From: Oligoflexia bacterium
GTDB taxonomy: Bacteria; Bdellovibrionota; Bacteriovoracia; Bacteriovoracales; Bacteriovoracaceae
Direction of reading: 5' to 3'
DNA length: 64,000 bases
Assembly: GCA_024229115.1 (NCBI GenBank)
Contig: JAAEST010000103.1
Span: 186,001-250,000 of the forward strand
Below are positions 26,025 through 34,853 of this stretch, piece by piece (the stretch's first letter is position 1; each line of letters starts with the position of its first letter). The notes beneath the pieces are model-generated. The model had not been told where the DNA came from and did not search any database. It saw only the letters and a list, made by a program, of their open reading frames with translations. The translations under genes were made by a program, and so were the position numbers.

Positions 26025-27713
26025 TTGCAAGATTTTATCGAAAAAATTTGGCGTAACTTTAAGGAGTTCTTTAATAGCCTAGACTCTGGGAAGAAGATTG
26101 GAATGATCGCCATTTCAGCTTTCATTATCTCAGTTATGATGGGAATTATTATCTGGGCTTCGAAGACAAGATTTGCGGTTCTCTACACTGATTTAAATAG
26201 AGAAGACAGTAAAAAAATTGCCGTAATGCTTGAAGACAACAAGATCCCATACCAGATATCTGATGACGGTAAGAGTGTTCATATCCCTGAGGATATGATC
26301 AATAAGTGGAGACTTCAAATTGCTACTGCTGGTGTTAACTTCAGTGGAACAGTTGGCTACGAAGTATTTGATAAACAAAGCTTTGGGACGACATCATTTG
26401 TTCAGAAAGTTAATAAGCAAAGAGCTCTTGAAGGCGAACTTGTAAAGACGATCATGTATATCAGTGGAGTTAAGAGAGCAAGAGTTCACTTAAGTATCCC
26501 TGAATCAAGTCCTTTTGTTAGCGAAAAGAAACCACCTTCGGCGTCAGTTGTTATAGAGTTAAATCAAGGGGTGACTCTAACGCCAAGTGAGATTAAAGGT
26601 GTTGCTTCATTAGTTTCAAGTTCTGTTGATGGGATGAGACCTGAAAATGTTGTTATTCTAGATGATAGAGGTAAGAAGCTTAGTGAAAATATTGGTGATG
26701 AAATGACTGCTTACACGGCCAACAGAGTGGCACTAGAGCAGAAGATGAATCGTCGTTATGAAAAACAAATTGAAGAGATTCTTGCGAAAGTTGTTGGAGA
26801 CGGAAAAGTAGTTGCTAAAGTTAGTGTTAACATGGACTACACTCAATCTCTTGTAACTCAAACAGAATTTGATCAAGAAAATAAAGCTGTTGTAAGTGAA
26901 GTATCAAACACACAGAAGTTAAATGGAAGCAGACCTTCCCCACAAGGTATTCCAGGAGCAAGGGCCAACCTTCCTGGTGAGCAACCACAACCAGGTATTC
27001 CTGAAACAACGAATAATGTAGATAAAGCTCTTAATACGAGAAACTACAATGTGCCTAGTAAAGTGACTAAGTCAAAAAGGCCAACAGCTCAGATTCAAGC
27101 GATCTCAGCGGCAGTCATGATCGATGGTAAGAAAGTTCCAATGCTTGATGCGAGTGGAGTTCCTGTAAAAGATGAAGCTGGAAATATTAAATACCAGTAT
27201 GAAGCATGGTCTGAAGCAGATCTTGCTAACTTCTCTGCGATTGTTTCAAGTACAATTGGAATCAATGACAGAAGAGGTGACAAGTTAGTTATCAAAAATA
27301 TGGAATTTGCTCAAGAAGACTTAGCAACAGCTGAAGCTTTAATGAGGGAAAGAGAAAACAGAGAACTGATCAAGAATATTTTTAAGTATCTTGCCGTCGG
27401 TTTAACGATCTCACTTTTCTTCTTCTTAGTAGTAAGACCATTTATCCAGTGGATTACGGATAATACAGTTGAGTCGGTTGAAGATTTTCTACCTAAGACT
27501 CTTGAAGAATTAGAAAAAGTTCAGGCAAACCAAAAATTACCTGGACTTGAAGATGCTCTCCCTCAGATAGAGGAAAAACTCAACCCTGAAAAGATTGAGG
27601 GGAATATGTTGAGAGAGAAGATTATTTCACTTGTAGAAGCTAACCCTGGTAAAGCAGCTCAGATTCTACATGAAATGATCCATAGTAATGAATCAGATAA
27701 GTCAATCGCATAG
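26025..27713 (+). CDS. fliF: Flagellar MS-ring protein FliF
   Basis: This 562-residue protein starts at TTG, six bases after a strong AGGAGG. Two membrane helices (about 24-45 and 445-466) bracket a periplasmic region with the YscJ/FliF ring-building motifs (LYTDLNREDSKKIAVMLEDNKIPYQ; SFVQKVNKQRALEGEL). The cytoplasmic tail ends in the FliG-binding helix. It forms the membrane ring on which the motor is built. A Pro/Gly-rich insertion at about 300-330 is the usual variable loop. Confidence 0.96.
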   Translation: MQDFIEKIWRNFKEFFNSLDSGKKIGMIAISAFIISVMMGIIIWASKTRFAVLYTDLNREDSKKIAVMLEDNKIPYQISDDGKSVHIPEDMINKWRLQIATAGVNFSGTVGYEVFDKQSFGTTSFVQKVNKQRALEGELVKTIMYISGVKRARVHLSIPESSPFVSEKKPPSASVVIELNQGVTLTPSEIKGVASLVSSSVDGMRPENVVILDDRGKKLSENIGDEMTAYTANRVALEQKMNRRYEKQIEEILAKVVGDGKVVAKVSVNMDYTQSLVTQTEFDQENKAVVSEVSNTQKLNGSRPSPQGIPGARANLPGEQPQPGIPETTNNVDKALNTRNYNVPSKVTKSKRPTAQIQAISAAVMIDGKKVPMLDASGVPVKDEAGNIKYQYEAWSEADLANFSAIVSSTIGINDRRGDKLVIKNMEFAQEDLATAEALMRERENRELIKNIFKYLAVGLTISLFFFLVVRPFIQWITDNTVESVEDFLPKTLEELEKVQANQKLPGLEDALPQIEEKLNPEKIEGNMLREKIISLVEANPGKAAQILHEMIHSNESDKSIA

Positions 27714-27729
27714 GTGATGGAGGATTACC

Positions 27730-28761
27730 GTGGCTGAAAATAATATTGATCCAGATGTAGAGTATAGCTTACTTACTGGCCAAGATAAGGCAGCTATACT
27801 TTTAAGTTCCCTCGGAGTGACGACGACGCAGCTCATTTTCGAACATCTTAGAGATAATGATGTTAAGAGAATGATTAATGCCATGTCGAATATTACAAAA
27901 TCTCCAATTTGGATGTTGAAAAGAGTTCTTGAAGAATTCTATAGTCATCTTAATGAAGAAGCTGACTTATTATTCAGTGAAAACCGCGGTAGAGACTTTA
28001 TCATTAATGCTCTAGGTGAAGATAGAGCAAAACAACTTCTTGGCCAGATTGTTGATGTTGGAACAGCGAATACTCTTGAATCTCTTGAGCTAGTTGATAC
28101 AAGAACATTAGCAAACTTCCTAATTAACGAACACCCTCAGACGATTGCCCTTATTGTGGCTCACTTGAACCCTGAGAGAAAAGTAGATGTTCTAAGAAGA
28201 CTTCCTGAAGGACTTCAGGCAGAAGTTGTTCTTAGAGTTGCGAACCTTGACTACGTTTCACCTGAACTTATTGCTCAGCTTGATGACGTTCTTAAGACAG
28301 AGCTATCTACTCTTGGATCGATCGATACGAATCAACTTGGTGGTGTTGAACCAATCGCTGATATGCTTAACCTTATGGATAAAAACTCTGAGAAAAATAT
28401 CATGTCGAGAGTTGAAGAAAAAGACCCAGAGCTGGCAGAAGAGATCAGAAAACTCATGTTCGTTTTCGAAGACCTTGTTTACGTGGACGACAAAGGTATT
28501 CAATCGCTTCTTAAAGAGGTTGATCAGCAGAAACTTGTTATTGCTCTTAAAACAGCTAATGATGAGATTAAAGCTAAGCTATTTAAAAATATGTCGAATA
28601 GAGCGGCTACGCTCCTTATGGAAGACCTTGAGTCACTTGGACCTACGAAACTTTCTGATGTTGAAAAAGCACAAGCAGAGATTGTTCAGAAGTGTAAGGA
28701 ACTTGAATCACAAGGTAAAGCATTCATTAACCGTGGTGGTGATGGAGACGCTCTTGTTTAA
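27730..28761 (+). CDS. fliG: Flagellar motor switch protein FliG
   Basis: This 343-residue protein (GTG start after GGAGG) has the three armadillo-like FliG domains. Characteristic segments are KAAILLSSLG (N), EHPQTIALIVAHL (middle EHPQ motif) and the C-terminal charged torque helix around DDKGIQSLLKEVDQQKLVIALK. FliG caps the C-ring and contacts the stator. A long open frame in the +1 phase of its 3' half is a shadow. Confidence 0.96.
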   Translation: MAENNIDPDVEYSLLTGQDKAAILLSSLGVTTTQLIFEHLRDNDVKRMINAMSNITKSPIWMLKRVLEEFYSHLNEEADLLFSENRGRDFIINALGEDRAKQLLGQIVDVGTANTLESLELVDTRTLANFLINEHPQTIALIVAHLNPERKVDVLRRLPEGLQAEVVLRVANLDYVSPELIAQLDDVLKTELSTLGSIDTNQLGGVEPIADMLNLMDKNSEKNIMSRVEEKDPELAEEIRKLMFVFEDLVYVDDKGIQSLLKEVDQQKLVIALKTANDEIKAKLFKNMSNRAATLLMEDLESLGPTKLSDVEKAQAEIVQKCKELESQGKAFINRGGDGDALV

Positions 28762-28773
28762 TAGGATGATCGT

Positions 28774-29670
28774 ATGAGTGATGTAGAGTCTTATGAATTT
28801 AAACCTTTAATTGCTACTGATGGAAATGTCATCAGTAGCGATCATTTTGAGTTTAGAGAAATCAGCGAAGATGCCATTATGGATCCCGTTGAGAAAGAAA
28901 AGACAATCAAGATCGAAAGAGAGCTTGCGACAGAAAATAATTTTAAGATTGCTCCAATTGTAAAAGAATTCAGAGGAATGAATAAGCAAGAGCAAGATGA
29001 AATTGAAAGAAGAATTAGAAATGAAGTTGAAAGAAGAGTTGAAGCCCTTACAAAGGATGCCTTCACTCAAGGATTTCAAGAAGGTGTTGAAGCTGGAAAG
29101 GAAGAAGTTTTTCAGCAAACAAAAGCTGCTACAGAAGAAAAACTAGAAGCCCTGACTGATCTGATCAATGAAGTACTAACTTCTAAAGCAGAACTTATGA
29201 AAGAAAGTAAGATGGCTTCTTATGAAATGATTCTTAACCTTACAAAGTGGATTATTCTTAGAGAGTTAAAAGATGATGGTGAATATGTAGTTCGCCTACT
29301 TGAAAAGCTAATTACTGAAATTCAAACAAAGAGTAATATGCTCGTTCAGATTGATGAAGCTAGCTTCAGAGATATGCCGGATATTCTTTCTGTAGTAGAG
29401 GAAAGAGTTGGTGCTCTTCAAAATGTAAGAATTGAGAAAGATTTTGATATTGATGGGCCAGGAATAGTTCTGTCTTCCGATAATGGAATTATCAATGGAA
29501 CATTAAAAGAGCAATTCTTAAGCCTCGATAAATTATTTTCAAAAATTGGTCTTAATGATGAACAAGATCAAATAAATTTCGCAGAACAATTTGCAGCTTC
29601 AGAGCCAGAGCCAAAAACTGAGCAAGTCGAACCAACTACTGACGATGCAGACGAAGGAAGTGATGACTAA
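28774..29670 (+). CDS. fliH: Flagellar export ATPase regulator FliH
   Basis: This 298-residue protein has an unstructured acidic N-terminus, a long coiled coil (about 65-140, with E/R/K heptads and an AFTQGFQEGVEAGKEE segment typical of FliH), and a C-terminal domain with REL..DGEYVVRLLEKLI. The last 30 residues are acidic and probably disordered. FliH dimers hold FliI at the export gate and C-ring. Its stop overlaps the start of fliI by eight bases. Confidence 0.88.
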   Translation: MSDVESYEFKPLIATDGNVISSDHFEFREISEDAIMDPVEKEKTIKIERELATENNFKIAPIVKEFRGMNKQEQDEIERRIRNEVERRVEALTKDAFTQGFQEGVEAGKEEVFQQTKAATEEKLEALTDLINEVLTSKAELMKESKMASYEMILNLTKWIILRELKDDGEYVVRLLEKLITEIQTKSNMLVQIDEASFRDMPDILSVVEERVGALQNVRIEKDFDIDGPGIVLSSDNGIINGTLKEQFLSLDKLFSKIGLNDEQDQINFAEQFAASEPEPKTEQVEPTTDDADEGSDD

Positions 29671-31030
29671 CGAAAGCCTTGATTTAGGATCAATTCACAA
29701 AGCCTACGAATATTCTTCTCCTTATCAGAAGATAGGGAAAGTACATTCAAATAACGGTATGGTTTATGAAATTAACTTAAGTCGAGCTGTTATCGGTGCG
29801 AATGTTGAGTTTGTAACAGAATTTGGTGACCGTTCTTTTGGTGAGGTCGTTGCGATTAATGGAAACCGTTGTATGGCCATGCCTTATGATGAGATTCCTG
29901 GAATCAACTCAGAAACTAGAGTATATCTTAGAGATTTAACAACAAATATTAGTATCAATGAAAACCTTCTAGGAAGAGTGATTGATTTTCAATGTAATCC
30001 AATTGATGGAAAAGGTCCTATTGAAGGGGACGGTGAAACAAGATCAATTTTTGGAACACCAATTAATCCATTAGATAGACCACCAATCAGTGAGAGTCTT
30101 GATACAGGAATTCACTCTATTAACTGCTTTATGACCAGCGGTAAAGGTCAGCGTCTTGCTATTATGGCCGGTTCAGGGGTTGGTAAATCTGTCACGATGG
30201 GGATGATCGCAAAGAATACGAATGCAGATATTAATGTGATCGCCTTGATCGGAGAAAGGGGGAGAGAGGTTCTTGAATTTATCGAGAATGATCTAGGTCC
30301 CGAAGGTCTAAAAAGATCAGTTGTTGTTGTGGCAACATCAGACCAATCACCACTTATTAGAATTAAAGCTGCTTATACAGCAACAACAATTGCAGAATAT
30401 TTTAGAGATCAAAATGCAGACGTTATGTTGATGATGGATTCAATTACACGTTTTGCGATGGCCTATAGAGAGATCAGCTTAAATGCGGGTGAACCTCCAG
30501 GTCAGAAAGGATATACACCAGGTGTTTTTGCTCGTTTACCAAAGCTTATGGAAAGAGCAGGAACAAAGGCCAACTCAGGTAGTATCACTGGCTTCTACAC
30601 AGTGCTTGTTGAAGGTGGTGATATGGATGAGCCAATTGCAGATGCTGTAAGAGCGATTGCTGACGGTCACGTCGTTTTAAGTAGAGAACTTGCTGCTAAG
30701 AACCAATTCCCAGCGATTGATGTTTTACAATCAATCTCAAGGGTAATGAATAAGGTTGTTACAAGAGAGCATCGTATTGTTGCAGGTCACTTAAGAGACT
30801 TAATGGCCTCTTATAAAGACAATGAAGATCTAATTAACGTTGGAGCTTACGCTAGAGGATCGAATCCAAAAGTTGATAAGGCCCTTGCCATATATGACTC
30901 ATTAATGGGTCTTTTAAAGCAAGAGCAAGGTCTATCTGAGCATTATAAAATTGAAGAACTTTATGACCGAATGGTTGAGCTCGCAAGAGAAGCTGAGAAT
31001 GCTGTTAATGGCGAAGCTGTTGAAGGGTAA
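29663..31030 (+). CDS. fliI: Flagellum-specific export ATPase FliI
   Basis: The frame is open from 29591, but the first 24 codons lie inside fliH. The ATG at 29663 follows GAAGGAAG and gives a normal 455-residue FliI. Walker A is GSGVGKS (170-176); IGERGREVLEFIE and the DSITRFAMAYREISL segment (Walker B) follow, as in the F1-ATPase beta-like family. FliI hydrolyses ATP to help deliver and unfold export substrates. Confidence 0.95.
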   Translation: MTNESLDLGSIHKAYEYSSPYQKIGKVHSNNGMVYEINLSRAVIGANVEFVTEFGDRSFGEVVAINGNRCMAMPYDEIPGINSETRVYLRDLTTNISINENLLGRVIDFQCNPIDGKGPIEGDGETRSIFGTPINPLDRPPISESLDTGIHSINCFMTSGKGQRLAIMAGSGVGKSVTMGMIAKNTNADINVIALIGERGREVLEFIENDLGPEGLKRSVVVVATSDQSPLIRIKAAYTATTIAEYFRDQNADVMLMMDSITRFAMAYREISLNAGEPPGQKGYTPGVFARLPKLMERAGTKANSGSITGFYTVLVEGGDMDEPIADAVRAIADGHVVLSRELAAKNQFPAIDVLQSISRVMNKVVTREHRIVAGHLRDLMASYKDNEDLINVGAYARGSNPKVDKALAIYDSLMGLLKQEQGLSEHYKIEELYDRMVELAREAENAVNGEAVEG

Positions 31031-31033
31031 TAA

Positions 31034-31480
31034 ATGAGTAATAAATATAAATTTAAATTGGATGGTTTATTAAAACTAAGAAAATTTAAAGAGCAACAAT
31101 TAAAGGTTCAGCTAGGAGAGCTTGTAAAAGAGATCTCTTTTGTTGAAGGCGAAATTGCAAAAGCTCATGCTCATATTGATGAAACATATACAGCTCAAGA
31201 AGATGTGATTAGTGATGAGGCCGATGGTCGCATGATTCGCTTCTTTCCATATTATTTACAAGGAAAGAGAGAAGATATTAAAGCGAAAGAGAGCTATCTT
31301 TTTGCTTTAAAGAAGAAATATGAAATCAAGCTTGGCGAGGTTAGAGAGGCCATGGGTGAAGCTAAAGTCATTGAGAAAATGAAAGAAAATGATTTCAAAG
31401 ACTATAAGTCTAAGCGTGACAAGAAAATGCAAGAGAATATCGAAGAGCTCATTCAGATTAGAAGAGAGGTCAGAAAATGA
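31034..31480 (+). CDS. fliJ: Flagellar export chaperone FliJ
   Basis: A 148-residue, almost wholly coiled-coil protein directly after fliI, the standard position of fliJ. Its N-terminus (YKFKLDGLLKLRKFKEQQLKVQL) is typical of FliJ (F-L-xLL-LR). FliJ sits in the FliI hexamer like the gamma subunit of F1 and couples it to FlhA. It overlaps motE by four bases. Confidence 0.87.
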   Translation: MSNKYKFKLDGLLKLRKFKEQQLKVQLGELVKEISFVEGEIAKAHAHIDETYTAQEDVISDEADGRMIRFFPYYLQGKREDIKAKESYLFALKKKYEIKLGEVREAMGEAKVIEKMKENDFKDYKSKRDKKMQENIEELIQIRREVRK

Positions 31481-32049
31481 GATCGTTATTAATTTTAAGT
31501 CTATTTTTAAACTTATCTATTTGGGCACAAGCTGATGCTGAGAAGAAGGATGAGAAAGCGAAAGCTTTCGAGCTTAAGGAGAAGACATATACTGAAAAAG
31601 AATTACAAGAAGCTGTATATAAAGCATTAGAAGAAAAAATTGAAAGATTCAGACCAAGAAGTGCTGTTGATTTTTCTAAGGAGCTTCTTCAAAGAGAAAA
31701 GAGTTTAACTCTTAAAGAACTAAATATTAAAAAAAGAGAAGAACAATTGGCCTTAAGTGAGAGAGATCTTTCTTCAAAAATCGTAGAATTTCAAAAATCT
31801 CAAAATAAATTTCTTTCTTGTATTGATAAAAATGACCAAGAAAAGAAAAAAAGAATTAATCATATGGTCGATGTGATGAGTGGAATGAGGCCACAGAATG
31901 CTGCAGACGTGCTAAGTGTGCAGGATTCGGAGATCGCGGTAAGGATACTTGAGGAATTACCTCCGGAGAAAGTGTCCAAAATCTTTAATTCGATGAAAAA
32001 GGAAATATCTGCCCGGCTTCAAAAACAGTTCATGAATATGAAAAAATAG
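31477..32049 (+). CDS. motE: MotE-like flagellar stator chaperone
   Basis: This 190-residue protein has a signal peptide (MRSLLILSLFLNLSIWAQA), a long charged coiled coil and a C-terminal MgtE-N-like domain (VMSGMRPQNAADVLSVQDSE, then ARILEELPPEKVSKIFNSM-like). That plan matches MotE, the periplasmic partner of stator components in alphaproteobacteria, found in fliJ-linked positions in many genomes. MgtE itself is excluded because there is no CBS or membrane domain. The family call is confident; the exact partner here is inferred. Confidence 0.8.
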   Translation: MRSLLILSLFLNLSIWAQADAEKKDEKAKAFELKEKTYTEKELQEAVYKALEEKIERFRPRSAVDFSKELLQREKSLTLKELNIKKREEQLALSERDLSSKIVEFQKSQNKFLSCIDKNDQEKKKRINHMVDVMSGMRPQNAADVLSVQDSEIAVRILEELPPEKVSKIFNSMKKEISARLQKQFMNMKK

Positions 32050-32081
32050 TACTGTGACGAAGTGTGTAAAAAAGGAAACAC

Positions 32082-33413
32082 GTGAACTTTAAGAATGTAG
32101 AAAATTCAGATTTATTAGCACTATTAGGAGGACAGACTTCTGAGGGCGCTAATGGGTTAGCTTCTGGTGAAAGCTCTGAATTTCTTTCTATGATGAAAGA
32201 CTTAGGTTTAGGTGTTGATCTTGAAGGCCTAAGCCGAGAAGGGTTAGGTCTCGACGTTGTTTCTAAGATGAGTGACGCTCAGTTAGATTCACTTGTTGAA
32301 TTAGCATCAGAAGATGGGGTTGTTAATCTTAAAGATGTTCAAAAAGTTTTATCAGAGAATGGTGAGCTTGAGGCAAGTACCTTAAAGAAATCTGGAAATG
32401 ACGATTTATTAAATAGTCTTCTTGCTAAAGATAAGCAGCCAGTTCTTGAAAAGCCAATGACTTTAGAGCAGAAAGTTGCTGAAGCAAAATCTCAATTTCC
32501 ACAATCTGAAAATTCAATCTTAAGTAAATTAAAAGGACAAAGTGCTGGTGACTTTGTTGATATGAAAAATATCAAAAATATAAAAATGCAAAATGGAAAG
32601 CAGGTATTAGTTAGTTCTCAAGAAGGGATGAATGCTGAAATTCCTCAAATGAAGTCATTGCCACAAAATCAAGGTTTAAATCAATATACAAAAAATCATC
32701 AAACAATGAGTTCTAATATTATTCAATTTCCTAATGGAGAGATTGAAGGAAATGTTACGAAGTCTGAAACTATTCAAAAAGGTGATTCGATTCAATCGCA
32801 GAATAGCTCAAATATAACATTACAAGATATCTTGACTCAAAACTCTGATGGACAAGGTTTTGAAGGTTCAGCAGATGGAAATGAATCAAAATTTGAAGGT
32901 CCAGTAAAAACTGTGAAGATTGATTTAAGTAATATTAAGTCATCAAATAAAGAAGCACTTATAAATAGAATTTCAAACTATATAGAGCAAAATAATATTC
33001 AGAATCAAAAGCAATTAGATGTTATCGTTCACCATGACGAATTAGGACAAATGGAAATCTCTGCTAAGAAAGTCGGAGCAAGAGGTAACCAAGTTGCTTT
33101 AGAAATTCAATCTGCAACTGAACAGGGACATAAGTTCTTTGTTGATAATGAAGCAGAACTTGTAAAAAGTTTAAATAAATCAGGTATCAAATTAGCAGAT
33201 GTTAAGCTTTCAATGAGCACTGAAATGAGTTTTGCATCGAGTGACTCTGGGGCTAAGAACCAGTCTCAAAATAGTGAAAGAAATAATTCTCAAAATAACT
33301 TCTTCCAAAATAACTCATCATCTTCCGAGAGAAATGAAAGAGATGGTGGATCACAAAGAAGAAAAGAATTATGGAATACTTATAAAGAAAATCTTGAGCA
33401 AGCAAGCGCTTAA
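32082..33413 (+). CDS. fliK: Flagellar hook-length control protein FliK
   Basis: This 443-residue protein (GTG start after AAAGGAA) has a long low-complexity Gln/Asn/Ser-rich body. A C-terminal hook-length domain at about 315-385 is the substrate-specificity switch region: ELGQMEISAKKVG, ALEIQSATEQGHKFF, LNKSGIKLADVKLS. FliK measures the hook and switches export from rod/hook to filament proteins. The tail is rich in Asn/Ser/Arg. The gene lies immediately before flgD, as usual. Confidence 0.85.
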   Translation: MNFKNVENSDLLALLGGQTSEGANGLASGESSEFLSMMKDLGLGVDLEGLSREGLGLDVVSKMSDAQLDSLVELASEDGVVNLKDVQKVLSENGELEASTLKKSGNDDLLNSLLAKDKQPVLEKPMTLEQKVAEAKSQFPQSENSILSKLKGQSAGDFVDMKNIKNIKMQNGKQVLVSSQEGMNAEIPQMKSLPQNQGLNQYTKNHQTMSSNIIQFPNGEIEGNVTKSETIQKGDSIQSQNSSNITLQDILTQNSDGQGFEGSADGNESKFEGPVKTVKIDLSNIKSSNKEALINRISNYIEQNNIQNQKQLDVIVHHDELGQMEISAKKVGARGNQVALEIQSATEQGHKFFVDNEAELVKSLNKSGIKLADVKLSMSTEMSFASSDSGAKNQSQNSERNNSQNNFFQNNSSSSERNERDGGSQRRKELWNTYKENLEQASA

Positions 33414-33438
33414 GAAATTTAATATCTAAAGGAAGTTC

Positions 33439-34338
33439 ATGCCAGGGATTGGAAATCCAAATTCTCAAAGTAATCCTTTCAATGGAATTAGAAAATTTCA
33501 AGGGCAAAGACCATCTTCAGGAAATCCTGCAGCTGGCGGAAAAAAAGACTTAGGACAACAGCTAGATAAAATTGCTGGTGTTAAACAAGATAAATTCTTT
33601 GTTGATAAAGATAAGCATAACCAAATGGATAAAAATGCTTTCTTAAAACTTTTATCAACTCAATTACAAAATCAAGATCCATTTAAGCCTGTTGATCAAA
33701 AGAAATTTGCAGCCGACCTTGCACAATTCTCTCAGCTTGAGCAATTAGCGAATATGAATTCTAAGATGGATAAGACAGCAGATAAAGCTCCTCATGAAAT
33801 GAAGCAAATTGGTGCTAGTTTCTTAGGGAAGCAAGTTGAAACTGCAGGAACTACATTAAACTATGATGGATCAGGTAAGACTGTTTCAATGCCTTTCTTT
33901 CTTCCTAAAGCGGCAAAGAATGTGATGGTAAGAATTTTTGATAGTTCAAATAATATGGTTCAACAACTTGAGTATGAAGATATGGGACGTGGACAGCAAT
34001 TACTTTCATGGGATGGAGAATCTCTTGATGGTAAGTTAGCTGCAAAAGATACTTACCGTTTTGAAGTTCGTGCTTGGGATAAAGACTTTCAGCAATTCAA
34101 AGGCGAGACTCGTGCGAAAGGTAAAGTGACTGGTGTCTCTTTTGATGAAACGGGTGAAGTAGTTTTAACTGTTGATGGTAAAAAGAAAGTTTTCCTAAAA
34201 GATGTTAAAAACTTCTCTTTAGGAGACGATCAGATGAAACAATTTACTAAACAAAAAATGGGCGATGCGACAAAAATGCCTGCATTGAATAAGGCCGCTG
34301 CATCAGCTTATAATAATATAAGTGAACAATCTCAATAG
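33439..34338 (+). CDS. flgD: Flagellar hook-cap/scaffold protein FlgD
   Basis: A 299-residue protein with the FlgD N-terminal export/cap segment (FLKLLSTQLQNQDPFKPVDQKKFAADLAQFSQLEQLANMN, about 70-110). This is followed by an Ig/tudor-like module with the LSWDGESLDGKLAAKDTYRFEV motif (about 192-215). FlgD caps the growing hook. An extra C-terminal basic tail of about 30 residues is present. Confidence 0.93.
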   Translation: MPGIGNPNSQSNPFNGIRKFQGQRPSSGNPAAGGKKDLGQQLDKIAGVKQDKFFVDKDKHNQMDKNAFLKLLSTQLQNQDPFKPVDQKKFAADLAQFSQLEQLANMNSKMDKTADKAPHEMKQIGASFLGKQVETAGTTLNYDGSGKTVSMPFFLPKAAKNVMVRIFDSSNNMVQQLEYEDMGRGQQLLSWDGESLDGKLAAKDTYRFEVRAWDKDFQQFKGETRAKGKVTGVSFDETGEVVLTVDGKKKVFLKDVKNFSLGDDQMKQFTKQKMGDATKMPALNKAAASAYNNISEQSQ

Positions 34339-34347
34339 AGGGTTTAA

Positions 34348-34755
34348 GTGAGTAAAGATATTAACAACATTTTAATTCCTAATGTTTCGAAGTTACCGAA
34401 GCATAAGAATGTTGATAATTCGAATAAGATTGAAAACTCAAAGAACCCAAATGAGTTTAAAAATTTACTTAATGAAATTGCTTCAGAGAATCCAGCGGAT
34501 GGTCTAAATCTTTCTGTGCATGCACAAAAAAGATTAAAAGAGAGAAACCTTGAGATGGATCAAACTGAGTTTTTTAAAATAAAGAATGCAATTGAAAAAT
34601 TACGTGCGAAAGGAGGTCAGGATTCTTTAGTTATTACAGGAAAAGCTGCTTATATTGTTGACGTTAACAATAATAAGATCGTTACTGCCATCGATAAAGA
34701 TAATATGGCAGAAAATGTATTTACTAAAATCGACTCTACTGTCGTACTAAATTAA
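34348..34755 (+). CDS. Flagellar operon protein (flg_new/TIGR02530 type)
   Basis: A 135-residue protein starting at GTG between flgD and flgE, the place where many flagellar clusters carry a small protein of the 'flagellar operon protein' family. The conserved core is visible: LSVHAQKRLKERNLEM, then KIKNAIEKLRAKGGQDSLVI and AYIVDVNNNKIVTAID. Its biochemical role is not established. The N-terminal 50 residues look disordered. Confidence 0.8.
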   Translation: MSKDINNILIPNVSKLPKHKNVDNSNKIENSKNPNEFKNLLNEIASENPADGLNLSVHAQKRLKERNLEMDQTEFFKIKNAIEKLRAKGGQDSLVITGKAAYIVDVNNNKIVTAIDKDNMAENVFTKIDSTVVLN

Positions 34756-34762
34756 ATTTAAA

Positions 34763-34832
34763 ACCTTAGGTATATGGCTGGTCCTTTCCGGAAGCCTAGT
34801 TTGAGTCTGTCGTTACCCAAACAATCTAAGGT
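34763..34832 (+). other. Structured leader of flgE
   Basis: The 98-bp gap before flgE holds ACCTTAG (34763-34769) complementary to CTAAGGT (34826-34832). A competing pair, CCTAGT (34795-34800) with ACTAGG (34833-34838), reaches the ribosome site. An internal TTCCGGAA palindrome is at about 34785-34792. The alternative pairings could control ribosome access. Confidence 0.4.
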
Positions 34833-34853
34833 ACTAGGTCTAGGAGGGACTAT

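Noticed and set aside
28226-28777. 183-codon forward frame inside fliG
   Set aside because: It lies in the +1 phase of fliG, with composition typical of a shadow frame and no domain.
29591-29662. Longer N-terminus for FliI from the upstream in-frame start
   Set aside because: The extra codons lie within fliH; the ATG at 29663 has a ribosome site and gives the normal FliI length.
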